A DNA stretch of 64,000 nucleotides from Acanthosoma haemorrhoidale (taxonomy: Eukaryota; Arthropoda; Insecta; Hemiptera; Acanthosomatidae): contig OV884011.1 of the NCBI GenBank assembly GCA_930367205.1, positions 37,151,754 through 37,215,753 on the forward strand, written 5' to 3'. Positions 48,810 through 60,855 of the stretch are shown piece by piece. The notes under the pieces are model-generated. The model did not search any database and was not told the origin of the DNA. It was given only the letters and a program-made list of their open reading frames with translations. A program made the position numbers and the translations under genes. Numbering within the stretch: the first letter of the stretch is position 1; the number at the start of each line of letters is the position of its first letter.

Positions 48810-50006
48810 AGATCACATTGACATAATGCTTACATAAGAATATAAACTATAATTTTTGTATGTTAAAATTATATTCTTGGAATTAAATATTTTTTTGTAT
48901 ATTATATATATTAGTAACTATGTTCAATTATAAATTTATCTTGACAAAAACAAAATGGTGCTTGTCGCTCTGCCGATATTCTTGAACGCCCTCTTAAATA
49001 CAAGAAGGACGAGGACCCCTGATTTTAAAGTGTACTTATGTAATTAAAAATACTTAGTAGTAGCCATTCAAATTCAGGGCACCAGTACTAAACTCGAACT
49101 ATAAAAACTCGACTATATATTAATATTTAACAGGACTTTAGTGATTCTATTGTTGATCTTAGCAGATATAATCTAGATTAGGTATAAATGTATAGATATA
49201 ATCTTCAATTACTCTCTACATTCTGACATGATGATCTCTTTATACCTTCCCCATATTAGCAGAGTTGTGAGATCTACTGTCTCCTAATTAACCTCAAGCA
49301 TTTATTAAGACATCTTCTCTTCCCTGGCAATTTCTTACTCATCAACTCACTTCGTTTTACTTAATTGTTTATGGTCTTCTATTGCCTAGCACCTTTCTCC
49401 ATATATTTCTGTATCCATATAATGCAAATCGAATATATCTAATCTTAAGCTATTGCGCAATTTGTTGACTTATGTTATCATTACCTAATATGTTTGTTCC
49501 ATAAATTGCTCTTCGAAATATACCGGTTTTCTATTTTTACAATCGGTTTAATGGGTTGTAAAGTAGTAAATTTAGCCTTTAACATTTAGATGCCAAAACT
49601 TTATTCTTTGCTTATACTCTCTTATTTTTATTAGTTATGTCGAAATCAGATTCCCTTATCCCTTAGGTTGTTTTCTGTTCTAGTCTTTGTGAGTCCCATT
49701 TAATAGAAGGAATGCATGAAAAATACAGCCATCCCAATGGAACATGATTATGTCATTGATTGAATAATCAAGCCATTAAAAAAAATATTTTCTATAGATT
49801 AAGTTTCAATTTAAAGATTTCAACGTCACGATAAGTAATATGTAAGGTATGCAGTGGCTTTGGATATGTCTTGATTTTCGGCGTTTTTTTTTTTATGTTA
49901 AATACAAAGATGCCGGTTTGTATAACGTGTGGCCCAATGATATTCACAAAAAAAGAGAACTAAATTAAACATTTTCTCAACGTGTAAACGGCTTATATGA
50001 GTTACC

Positions 50007-50170
50007 CTATTGTGCCTTTATCGTGTACAGTTCCATTGCGGAAGTCAGCTGTACTGCGGTATCGGTTGCAGTATCATTGTATGCCTTGCAAACAGTGCAG
50101 TTGCGATCAGGGCGGGAGATTATCCGCATCTGCATACAGATGGGGTCGGGATCACCGGATGAATATCGAT
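50007..50170 (-). other. GC-richer open segment, possible exon or conserved element
   Basis: A patch of about half G+C in AT-rich DNA is open on both strands. On the minus strand, after a CAG at about 50185, a frame reads KPLKCYRYSSGDPDP and continues through a RNCTVCKAYND segment to a stop at 50007; it starts with a single base, which would fit the phase left by the 60.5 kb exon. The plus strand offers a 64-codon frame with CMPCKQCSCDQ. Neither matches a family I know. Ten kilobases separate it from the 60.5 kb exon, so linkage is speculative. Confidence 0.2.
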
Positions 50171-50594
50171 AGCACTTTAAGGGTTTGCTGAAGTTCTGTA
50201 CTTTATCTACACATAAGTAATGGAGAGTATACACATTATATACAAATATATAGTAAAAATATTTGCTTTAATTAAAAAAAACTTGTTTTCAGACTAAAAG
50301 TCAATTTTGGATCGATACGGAAACGAACTTCTATTTATTTATTTTAATTTGTTATATCCTACCAATGCTGTGTTTCAATTTCGAAAACTTATTTAATGTT
50401 TTAATTCTTGAAATTTTATGACTATTTTTTATTTTTCGTATATTTCAACAGTAACGTGTTCACAGACTAAGGCACTTAGAACTAACTATAAAATCATCTA
50501 CAGCAAAAATGATTACTGTTTTAAAACTATTATGCTATATTAACTTTATTTTATTTTTTCAGGTAACAAAAATGACACTGTAAAGAAGCATGAT

Positions 50595-52133
50595 GTGAGT
50601 AGTTTTGATTCATTTTTATTAGCACACATGTTTAACACAGTACAAAAATACAAGAGCTCCATCCATTTCGAGCCTGTAACAAAGAGAGAGAGAAAGAGAG
50701 AGCTCTTATAAACTAATGATGAGAATTCACTTCGGACTTTACAAAATTAAGGGATTCATTACGGCTGTGAATAATATTTTAATAATTTTTTTGTAAATGC
50801 AGTTTAAAAGAACACTACTCACTATTAATGAGAACGTCTAAATGGTACATTCGATGCCTTCAAAATATTTGTTTTATACCAAGTAATTAACTTAACGTTT
50901 TATCGAAATAGCTATATTTTTTATATATTCCTAATATTAAACACGACCTTCATATAAAAAAAACAAAACAGCTTGGTCGTAACAAAACCAAGACACAGTG
51001 GTGAAAACGTAAAGTTTCAAGGTTTTTTTTTCAGAAACTAACGTAACACAAAATGTTTCGAACCTTCACTTGTCATTGATGTCGCTACTACGGAGCTGTG
51101 ACAGTGAATAGGTGCTACACAGTGAGTGTGGGCCATATATCAGTTTGTGAATGGGTTGGATTAACAGATAAAACTGAAATATACAGAGGTACAAAAAAAA
51201 AAACAAAAAAACAATTGCAAATCGAATGTGTTGTTTTTTAGACACGAAAAAAAAAGTACTTAGGGGAAGTCTTTTGTCATCCCAACAAATCGAATGACAA
51301 AGACCGGTTCGCAATTTAAATGCTTTTTGTGGGATTCGTTTTTTACATCCATAATTCAGTTCCATACACGAGCGATAAAGCCTAAAAAATTGTCTTTTTT
51401 CAGCTGGCTAATTCTTAAAGTTACTCGTTTGTAAATATTATAACATATTATTCCTCTTTGAAAAAATAATTATATTATTTAAATCTAACAGCAAAAATGA
51501 CATAAAGTGGAGTTATGATAAACTTAAAATATCTCATTCATGGACTGCTGTCACATTGTGTTTTGCACTTCGACTACATCTGTACCAAATTTGAGGTGTT
51601 AAAGCTTTTAAAGAACCCTATTTCTTTCAAATGCTGTATCCTTGTTTGGCGCGATTCTGACAAAAAAATTGAGTAGGCAATAATAATATATTAAATTACC
51701 TTTTAGAACGGATTTTATTTGTATAAAATAATTTATCCTCAAAACGTAAGGAATGTTGCATACATCTCCTTAGTTGTGCTTAGCTTCATTCAAGTAGTCG
51801 CCCAAGCAATTTCGGTGAAATTGAAAAATGATCATTAAGTGAAATGATCTTATCGCACTTTTTTCTTTTTCCATCACGCTCACCTAACAACATCAGTTAA
51901 TTCAGGTTTCTTGTGTTATTGTTCAGATTTAATTTTCAGTAACGAACAGTAATAGCCAAAACTAGCGTTAGTTAATTGAACTAACTGATGAAAGCAAGTC
52001 AAAAATATACTGAAATAGTTACAATAATATTTTATATTCATAATTTAATCATTGCTTAGTTGAAATCAGTGAAATTAAATGTTTTGTTTTGTTTTTTAGT
52101 ATTTTCTAACTATTTAATTTTTAGTTTTGCTCA
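50595..52133. other. No gene seen
   Basis: AT-rich, with a short GA-rich run at 50684-50702. The 99-codon minus ORF at 51066-51365 is unrecognised. Confidence 0.45.
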
Positions 52134-52650
52134 ACGCTGTAACAGTTCGGTGACTCCAAGTGACTTGGCCGGGTAGAGGTTGAGGTAGATGTCAAGCTTA
52201 GAGGTTTAGTGAGCCCAGCCGTTTTGAGGTTATATCATCATCAATGGAATAAAGGACGATGTTTTGTGTTTTGAACACTATTGCACAGTACAATGGAGGA
52301 CCGCCCCGAGGTACAAAACAACAATCGGAACGGCCAACAACATCAACAACGACAAGAGAGCCGTGGACACAGTTCGACCTCAGCAGTTAGGGAACTAGGG
52401 CGGAAGCAGGAAGCAATAAACTAGAGGCAGGAATCCTATTTGGACTGGGCGGTGTCTTCACTATCTTTCTCTCTCTCTCATCTCATTACCTTTTTATCTT
52501 ATTATCTCCTAGTTAATATTCAAGTTCTTATTTCCCTCTATTGTACGAATGAGCGAGTGAATTGTAAATATGGCATGAATGAGAACATTGAACAAAATTA
52601 CTTATTGCCCAATAAGGCAGATAGTAATTTTTTCACAATAAGGATTTGAT
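52134..52650 (+). mobile_element. Internally deleted jockey-type LINE: 5' end joined to 3' tail
   Basis: The right part (52543-52650) is the shared LINE tail: CGAATGAGCGAGTGAATTGT, ATTGCCCAATAAGGCAG and CACAATAAGG. The left part (52134-52440) is unlike the 3' UTR: a GC-richer leader with GTGACTTGGCCGGG, then an ATG at 52293 opening a Gln/Asn-rich peptide (MEDRPEVQNNNRNGQQHQQR) that stops at 52400, as expected for the start of a jockey gag-like ORF1. I infer that a full-length copy lost nearly all its middle. That the left part belongs to the same family is not proven here, because no other copy keeps its 5' end. Confidence 0.55.
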
Positions 52651-53351
52651 TTGAAAACAATTATTTCCCTCTGACGGTCTTTTTTTTGTTTTTAAGTACA
52701 TAAAATGACAGAGGTTGACTGAAATATCGCGACACGATCACACAGCAGTTAAAAAGTTAGTTTGTATGTGTGTGTCAGGATGGGTATACTTATTAATTAT
52801 CATTAATACCGTAAAAAAACAATGTTTAGGGCGTAAGCTATCGAAAATCCATTGATTTTATATGATTTCTCGCTCGCTCTTGGCTTCTCGCCTTCTCAAG
52901 GGGCAGATTTACAATTTTGTGCGGAAACCATGGATATTTCTTCAGCGTTTACTAACATTCAAGTGGATACTGTTTAGGTGTATTTTGACCTGAAATCATT
53001 TCGAAAATCTCGACAATTTTAATTGTTAGAAATGTTTCAAGTGATATGAATATTCGGTATATCCTATTCCCCCGCTCCGTTCCCCCATCGATGGCAGGAC
53101 GCTGTCGTGGCTGGAGCGCTTAAGTTTTAGGTTATAGGTATAGTTTTTAGTTTTTTCTTCCATTTTTTAAACTGAAGGTGAGCCCAACCTAGATTTGTTT
53201 TCACGTTATTGTATTTTAACCACAACCTGTATTGTTGAGTTACCCGAACTCCTTCAAATGCATCTACGCCCAGCAGAATGAGGAGAAATTTGCGAAGTAT
53301 CTTATTAATATTTTTCATTGCATAAATTCAAGGGGTTTAGAAAAAAAAAAA

Positions 53352-53365
53352 ATATATATATATAT
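53352..53365 (+). repeat. (AT)7 microsatellite
   Basis: Short AT run after an A-run, just upstream of the 53.4 kb LINE tail fragment. Confidence 0.85.
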
Positions 53366-53384
53366 CCTGTTTATATTCCCTTTA

Positions 53385-53437
53385 TTTTTCCCTTATCTAT
53401 AATCTTAAAAATTTGAGAGCTAAGGGGGAAAAAAAAT
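53385..53437 (+). mobile_element. LINE 3' end (second family), terminal 50 bases
   Basis: TTTGAGAGCTAAGGGGGAAA preceded by a diverged TTTTTCCCTTATCTATAATC matches the last 50 bases of the copies at 6.7 and 32.5 kb. 5' truncated. Confidence 0.65.
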
Positions 53438-56400
53438 ATCCTATTTAAATCTTCAGAAAATCTTTAAAAAAAAGCCTATTTAAAATGATATGCAAACGAT
53501 CACCTTTGCTTATCCTACTGACGAGTTAAAATGAAAAATAAAGGAAACAAACAAGTAAATTCTAATAAACTAAACTGTCTTTTAAATAATGTGATAGCAG
53601 CCATCGCATATGAGAACATTTGCAGCTGAAAACCGTAATTCATCTAAAATAACATTTAATATCTCCGAAATATAATCCTTATAATGTAATATTTTAAAGC
53701 CACGCATAAAAACTATTCAATTAATGAAAGAATAATCTAGATCCTATAAAACAGTGTGGAGTTTGAACAGAAGACTCAATACCTGGTAAAAGCCTCATCA
53801 AGCTTTACGGTGCAGTTCTTACGAAGCGCACAGGACTGACTAAAGTAATCAAATCTTCTTTTTTTTTTTTTTTTGTTATCAGAAATCGAGGCTCAATAGC
53901 AGTTGAATAAATACTCCTAAATGCCGAGCAAGAGGTTTCACTTTTCAGTGACTTTAGGCCAATACTCTTTCGCCTGGCTATGAAATTTCGAAACTAGTAG
54001 ATACAATATGTAACGTAGTTTTAACAACTCCTGTGGGTGTATTTGTTGCGGTAGAGTTTTAGCAACAGGAAGTTAGATGAAAAAAAAATTAACAGAAATA
54101 AAAGTTGTATCTTTTTTGAAGACACAGCTCAGAATCTATTTTTTATTATCAAGTCCTGTATTTGTATCTAATTGTCATGTATTTTTTCTCTTTTTATACG
54201 GATTTTCTCGTATGTTTTCATAATCGTAAAGAGAATATAGTCGTATCCGGTGAATCTGGATCATGAAAGGTCACTTCCAGTTTAAAGGCAATGTTGCAAA
54301 AACAAATTAGAAGAAAACTGTTTTTACAATTAATCCATTTCGGTTTATAGTTAACGCTTGAAAATAAGACTGAAATTATGGTATCATACTTTATAAAAAT
54401 CCAGGGCGGGTTAGTAAAGTCATTTCCTTTTTCTAAAATTATACCGGGTTTGGCGCGGCTCCAGGAGTACAGTCGAGCATTCTTCCAACCGCGCCTCCAG
54501 CGAGGCATCCTATTAACCATGCCTTTAACTAACCAGAAACTATTTTTCTTAAATACTGATCTGAGACATTCTATAAAAAGTAGGTCTGCCCGCTTGGTTT
54601 ATAGTTATGTGGCTAATATATGCCTGATAAGTGACTAGGGATGTCTTGACTAAAATGGCGATGTACCTTGTCTTAGTCACTCGTATCGGTAAATGAGTAA
54701 CTACTTTAATAAATATGTAAAAAATCCGTTTTATACATTAAAATATTCAAAATGTCGAAAAAAATTACCACTGACTTCTTGAGCAGATACAAATTTTTTT
54801 TCTAATAAAGATTTTTTTTTAATAAAAATATTGTGTCGATCAATGCGGTTGATTCATCAGACAGTTGACCAGCCATCAATGCTATTGATGATTTAAAGTG
54901 TACTCAAATAGTTTTTAATACGAACTCCCAATTCAACGCTACAGTACAACTTTAAATACTCGACTGAATAATGATATTCAATATGACTTGGAAGAGCATA
55001 TAAGAAAAGATTGTTCAGTCCAGAACAAATGGGTGTTATTCGGATGCATTCGCCGAATTGGCAAATGAATGCCCAAATGATTTCTATTGTGCATTGACGT
55101 CTAACTGACCTAGGTGAGCATTTATGCTTAAGACTGCAACGATCCTTGTACCCGTCTTAATATTGCACGTGTACACAATCCTTTCGACAATGCTGTCTAC
55201 CTAACCTGCCACCTGTTGTGCGTGTAACCTCAGGTATTATGTAGTGGTGGGATCACTGGGCATGAATTATGAATGACGCCCTTTCTGTGACTGGATTTCA
55301 GCCGATAGATTCAGAATAGGGTGCGAAGGTGTGCTATTCACCTACAGTACGTTCTGATAGTCTACTCATTGAATATTACTGCGTCATTGTTTATTTCCGC
55401 GTCAATAGAGCGCGCTTCCTCCTCGCACGACGTCGATTGCTAACTGCACCACGAAAATATTTACGCCCTGCCTTTCCTATAAAAAAATAATCCTGGGCAT
55501 TTTAGAACTAGGGAAATTTAATAAAATGTCTCAAAATAACTTCAAATAAATCTCGACCGATTCAGAAACCATGTCCACTATTACACACAAAGACGCCTCA
55601 AAAACCCTAAGCATTGTTGGCTAGTATGTTATAATCAATCCAAAGACTATCTAATATAAACTACCGGAAACCAGCAGTATCGTCACTGCTGATTACTAGC
55701 GATCCGAAAAGCCTTCAAAATAACAGAAAGGTGACCATAATAAAAAGGAATTGCTTTTTCTGGCTCGCTCGGTGCAATAAACAGCGTTCACAACCGATGG
55801 ATAAAAGATCCCATGATCCAAGACCTATACAAAATCAACTAGAGGAAGTGTTGTACATTCACTCAGCGTATTCCATTCATAGACGGCAAGGCCAATCATG
55901 GTGTCCCGTAACCAGATTTTGATTTGCAAACCATACAAGTGAATATCCATAGCTTCACCAACCTACTCAAAGAAACTTACAACGCATCGGTTAAGAATCA
56001 ATTACTTAAAATCCATAAAAGAACAAAACCTAATTAATCGCAAGTGATACCCCGTTTAAGAATAGGACCGCCTTCTTAACAGATCAACCTGCGATGGGTG
56101 CAATAATGCACAAAAAACCATTCATTACATCATCAGGACTGAGTTCCGTAAACTTTAAAAATGCTTTACAACAAAATCCAAAAGGAAAAGGGACAACCAC
56201 AACGGATGCAAAAAGTTACAAAATGTTATTTATTAGTTTGCACAATGTTTTCCCATGTCATTTCTTCTACCTCCTGTTTGAATTCCACAATCTCGCCACT
56301 GTTAAAATAAATTTACTCGCAGTTAGAATGTTTGTGCAGTCGAATACATACATTCTTTGAATTTTCCTCCGAACAAAACCAAGTTATTTTTATTGTAGCA

Positions 56401-56447
56401 TATATTTATATATATAACATTTGAGTTCGCCATCTGATGTACTTTTT
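53438..56447. other. No gene seen
   Basis: AT-rich. A perfect short hairpin CATCAAT-GCT-ATTGATG lies near 54875-54891. Around 55600-56060 two frames carry short coding-like runs (SFTNLLKETYNASVKNQLLK) broken by stops, perhaps a very old pseudogene. Confidence 0.4.
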
Positions 56448-57274
56448 TTTTTTATTATGAACAACTTTATTATGATCAAATTACAATCTGCCTTAATACT
56501 TAATAGGCAATCAGTAATTAAGATAAATGTTTGCATTCATACCATATTTACAATTCATCATTCACTCGCACATTCATACAATATTCACAAACAGCCCAGG
56601 GGCCTCCCAGGTCCACATGGTTGTTACCTACCTCGCATGCGAAAGAGGAAGTGGCGTCTTAGGAAGTCCCCCACGCTCATCCGCCAGCCACGTCACCGGA
56701 TAAGAGCCAATGGAGGCTGACGAAGAGCGTGAGAGCCACATACGCTCAGTACATGATTGGAGAAACTGGTCAATGCCAGGACTCCCACTTCACGCATTTA
56801 TAGCAGTTCACGAGGCCACTGCCGTTTCAGTCTCCGTGGAGGTTATAGGGATGTGTGGAGCAGTGTAATGAATGTGCTGCGGAATTAGGGTGGTTGGATA
56901 GGTTACTATGGAATTTGATGAATTTGGAAGGAATTAGTTCAAGAATGTAGGGTATATTAAGATCGTTATGAAGGGTTTTGTTGATGACGTAATAAGGGGC
57001 ATTTACTATTGTTCTCAGGACTTTTGATTGAAAGGATTGGATACGGTTGATGTTCGACTTTTTTGCTGTCCCCCAAAGCTCTATTACGTAAGTCCAGATT
57101 GCCTTAGGTATATCTTTGTAGATTAGTAATTTATTTTCTATTGAGAGATGGGATGTCCTTTGAAGTAGTCTGTACAGTTTTCCTAAGCGTCTGTTTAGTT
57201 CTTGTCTTTTTAGCCTCGTATGTGGGTTCCAGGTCAGTCGTTTGTCGAGATGGAAGCCTAAGTACCGTACTGTC

Positions 57275-57490
57275 TCAGATAGGGAGAGGAATAGAATTAA
57301 AATAAACTAGTAGACAAGATTTGCGACAGAGGGTGAAGGTAATGTGGGAACATTTTGCTTTATTAACTTTGATCCGCCATTGGCTGAACCAATACTCGAT
57401 CTCATCAAGGTGTTTTTGAAGGTTATGGGATGCTATATCGGGGTCTGAGTGGGATGACAAGACTGCAGTGTAATCTGCAAATGTTGCCAA
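57275..57490 (-). pseudogene. Jockey RT fragment with mutated FADD box (FADY)
   Basis: This 71-codon frame reads ATFADYTAVLSSHSDPDIAS and continues through NLQKHLDEIEYWFSQWRIKV to CRKSCLLVYFNSIPLPI. The catalytic YADD-type box has its second Asp replaced by Tyr. It parallels the plus-strand copy at 37190 with about ten differences, showing separate decay. Confidence 0.85.
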
Positions 57491-57580
57491 GAAGGTATTG
57501 GGGGTAGAGGGGAGATGAGCGGTGTATAGGTTATAGAGGATGGGACCCAGGCCACTGCCCTGTGGAACTCCTGCTTTTAT

Positions 57581-57751
57581 GGATCTTCCAATAAGAACAA
57601 AAAAACATTAAATAAATACAAAATAAAACAAAAAAAGTAACATAAGTAAGCTGGCAGCCAACATCTAACTATTGTAATGTTATTTTTGAAGAGTAATTTA
57701 GAAGGAAAAAAAAATTATAAAAAATCTAATTTCAAACTAATGAATGGAACA
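57581..57751. mobile_element. 171-bp non-coding insertion with 8-bp target duplication, inside LINE RT
   Basis: GCTTTTAT occurs at 57573-57580 and again at 57752-57759. Removing the intervening 171 bases and one repeat joins the RT frame exactly (SNYYPIKA to GVPQGS on the minus strand), which shows that this is a real insertion. It is very AT-rich with A-runs, has no ORF, and its ends (GGATCTTCCA and ATGGAACA) form only a poor inverted repeat. The 8-bp duplication would fit hAT- or P-type elements or a short retroposon; the class is open. Confidence 0.75.
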
Positions 57752-57949
57752 GCTTTTATAGGATAATAGTTAGAATATTCTAAACCACAGCGGACTTGGA
57801 AGAAGCGGTTTGAAAGGTAGGACTTTAGGATTAAGAATAGTGTCTGTGGTAAATATGTTTTGAGCTTGTAAAACAAACCTGCGTGCCAGACCCTGTCAAA
57901 AGCTTGAGCTATGTTCAGAAATGCACCAGTGCAATACTGTTTGGTTTCA

Positions 57950-58205
57950 AGGGCTCTCGCGCTCTTGGTCAGCCTCCACTGGCTAGTATCCGGTGACGCG
58001 GTTGACGGAGGAGCGTGGGGGACTTCCCAAGACTCTGCTTTCTCGTCGCATGTGGATTTGGGAGGTCTCTGGGCTGTCTGTAAATATTGTATGAATGAGC
58101 GAGTGAATGATGAACTGTAAATATGGTATGAATGAGAGCATTTATCTTATTACTTATTGCCTTATAAAAGGCAGATTGTAATTATAGCACAATAAAGGAG
58201 TATAT
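57950..58205 (+). mobile_element. Jockey-type LINE 3' end, plus strand, abutting the minus copy
   Basis: It begins sharply at GGCTCTCGCGCTCTTGG in the 3' UTR and ends with TTATTGCCTTATAAAAGGCAG and CACAATAAAG. The TATAAAAGGCAG variant of the hairpin is shared with 39817-40103 and 63718-63768, a second subfamily. The ORF spanning the junction (57911-58120) is chimeric and meaningless. Confidence 0.88.
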
Positions 58206-60097
58206 ATATAAATTATCAAAGGACTCGCTATTTAATTGGTAAGGTGAGCCCCATCACCGTTCCACCTTTGTTTAGTACAAGAAAATGTTCAATGAGCTAT
58301 GCATTGCAAAATATTATTAATTTTCATTAATAAAAATTATATAAAATGTAGGCAACTACAGCACATCTAAATACACTGAACAATTTTAAATAAAGATTTT
58401 CAAATTTGAACTACTTTGCCGCCTCAAAATTTGGAATGGCATATTATGCCCGTACAATTTATTAAGCTGCATGGACAGTAAACTGTTTAATTTTAAATAT
58501 TTGGTGAGGTTAAACACGAAAATTACGTTGAATTTATTTACGTCCAACTGGTGCGAATAGAAGTACATTGTTCTTAATATAGAGTTTTAGATATGCCATT
58601 AGGAACACTTCTAGGAGCGTAGCTGCCTGAAAGCCAATGGTCTAACAAGACAAGACAGTTGTCCGTCAACTGGCGGTTTCCTGTCGATCTGATTGCTGCA
58701 AGTAGTTCTCAGAGATGTCAGGCATATGATTAGAGGATGCCTCTCAGATTTAGTAGAATGGTCGAGTAATTCCCATCATTTAAAGTCAATTCACGAAAAT
58801 ATTTCACCGTCTAATCCCCTACACAAGTAACACTGAACTTCACCCCTAATATCCACTGCTTGTGTGAAGTTTTGTTGCAATCTATTAAGTAGAGAATGAT
58901 TATTTAACCTGAATTTTGAATCATCAGATACAAATCTACATGTCCAATGGAATGAAAAAAAAGCTGCTGTACGACGAAATGTTATATTACTATGTTGCAG
59001 ATTAGAGTTTTTAAATTGTAGTTGTACAATTTGTCAAATTATTTTTCTAACAAGTTAATTAAAAACTAGTACTTGCGGCTTAACTTATGTGAAGTAGACC
59101 CATCTTGTCGGTACACTACACGTTATGAAATCCCTTGAAAAACTGCGGTTTTAATGATCAATAAGGACAAATTAACAGTAAAAATACCGCAAAATGAATG
59201 TCTGTTTAAGAACCATAGAAGTTGATCTAAAGCGAATTGGAAAAAAATATGGATATCTAACAGGAACGAAACATATAACTCTGCTGGCATTAAAGCTAGT
59301 TTTCGACTATGAAATTTTATAGATTATTTAGTGGCATAATAAATATATATACATTTTATACCACGTTTTACCTTTTTTTTAATTGATGTTTTAAAGCCCT
59401 TAACCACAGGATGTGATACAGATTATTTTAAAGGCTGGGAACAGGAAAAAATTACCTATCGTAATATTTTTCAAATAGGAACTTTTCCAATTTCAAAAAT
59501 ACATTAATAATACTATTTATTTATTAATATTTGTTCCCCTCAATCACTTTATTTCAAATAAGGAAAGAACGGATTATTATCTGACAATCTGCCAAAACAA
59601 GATTTGTGACAAGAAACATAAAAACCCGCCCGAGATTGAAGTCCGGACTTGGTCAACTTATTCCTGTTAATCAGTGACACAGCTCACGATTCATCTTGTC
59701 AGTTCATTTCCGTTTTATTATCCTTGTATATTCTATATCCACCCTAAAACTAATCAACTGATCCCATCACTTCCTTCCTTAACAAATCCGCAAACTTCCT
59801 GTTTTTTTACGATTTACGGTAGTCTCTTCTGCAATATTGGTGAAGAACTGAAACATATTTCAAACTGTTCCCTTCGATTTTTCTTTAAAGATACCAAAAC
59901 ACTCGTGGGGGGAAAAAACAATTATTTTTTTTATTTTGTAACATATATTAATTTTGTAACAAATAGAAAAACATAATTATTTGTTATTACAATGTGTATA
60001 TATATATGCCGGACTGTTGACCTTTATGATTAACATTTTTGTTATTCTTAGGGGACTCATGTCCCAAAAAAAAAGTTATTTTGCATTAATTTTATAT
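58206..60097. other. No gene seen
   Basis: AT-rich. The 100-codon plus ORF at 59674-59976 is Phe/Tyr/Pro-rich and unrecognised. Confidence 0.45.
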
Positions 60098-60371
60098 GGC
60101 AGTTTCTCCAATCATGTCCTGACCGTCTGTGGCTCTCGCGATCTTGGTCAGCCTCCCCTTGCTCTTATCCAGTGACGCGGCTGACGGAGGAGCGTGGGGG
60201 ACTTCCCAAGACTCGGCTTCCTCCTTCGCACGCGAAGGAGGTGACAACCATGTCGACTTAAGAAGTCTCTGGGCTGCTTGTAAATAGTGTATGAATGAGA
60301 TCATTTATCACAATTACTTATTGTCCAATGAGGTAGATTGTAATTTTATTATAATAAAGTTGTATTTAAAT
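60098..60371 (+). mobile_element. Jockey-type LINE 3' end, plus strand
   Basis: It starts at GGCAGTTTCTCCAATCATG, holds the whole 3' UTR with GCGGCTGACGGAGGAGCGTG, and ends at TTATAATAAAG. It lies about 170 bases below the donor of the 60.5 kb exon, so it would sit inside that gene's first intron. The 70-codon minus ORF at 60092-60304 is a UTR shadow. Confidence 0.87.
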
Positions 60372-60541
60372 TTTATATGGGAGAAGATAACGACTTCAAG
60401 GTCCAAAGGTAAACTAGTCTCGATGCTTTAAAAATTAGCTGATTAGTAACAACCAATTGCAATTTGTGGCTGATTAGTGATTACATCGTACTATGACACA
60501 AGAAATATATGTTTGAACGATAATGTATTGAAATGACTTAC

Positions 60542-60855
60542 AAATTATTGCATATCGTCTGGTAATTTTTTCCTCTGGTACAATAATCAGAAAACGGATT
60601 CCCTATCCTTCTGATCAATGAAGCGGGCCCGTGATCCGATTTCCTTCCAAATCCACTTCCCGAGAATATGTCATTTCCAGCGAATCTCTGCAACGTAGCC
60701 TCTTTCTTCAAGTCATCCCGGTCCCAGTCCTGTCCAAGGTTCCTTGCAGTTCGTGCAGTTGTTTGTGGTGTTACGACCGAGATGGAGAACACTCGGGCTC
60801 GTTTGTTCGTTGTCAGGTTTGTCAAGTCGATCGAATCTCTATCCAGCGAACTCAT
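60542..60855 (-). CDS. Probable first coding exon of an unidentified host gene
   Basis: Read on the minus strand, this is a 314-base open segment starting at an ATG with A at -3 (codon at 60855-60853) and ending just before GTAAGT, a perfect consensus 5' splice donor (plus-strand bases 60536-60541). It encodes 104 residues plus two bases of the next codon, so an acceptor of matching phase should lie at lower coordinates. The peptide is hydrophilic, begins MSSLDRDSIDLTN, is rich in Thr, Ser, Arg and Asp, and has a Gly-rich patch (SGSGFGRK) near residues 66-73; I see no signal peptide or membrane segment. Base composition rises to about half G+C, against about one third in the flanks, which favours real coding. 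The frame stays open 27 codons upstream through AT-rich DNA, which I read as 5' UTR. Plus-strand ORFs here look like shadows of the GC island. I do not recognise the family. The exon call is inference; the donor, ATG and open frame are seen. Confidence 0.55.

Larger units (their letters stand above)
56448..57950 (-). mobile_element. Jockey-type LINE, minus strand, longest RT copy, interrupted
   Basis: Read from 57950 downwards: TKQYCTGAFLNIAQAFDRVW is RT motif A, but the first catalytic Asp (FLD) is Asn here. Next comes YKLKTYLPQTLFLILKSYLS and SNYYPIKA, then a 171-bp insertion (57581-57751), then GVPQGSGLGPILYN (motif B) and FADYTAVLSS, where the second Asp of FADD is Tyr. DPDIASHNLQKHLDEIEYW and the C-terminal part follow with frameshifts. 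The 3' UTR ends at an AATAAAG and a T-run on the plus strand (56441-56456). Both active-site changes and the insertion make it inactive. It meets a plus-strand copy at 57950. Confidence 0.9.

Noticed and set aside
50684..50702. GA-rich run considered as a promoter element
   Set aside because: Short simple repeat without nearby supported transcription start.
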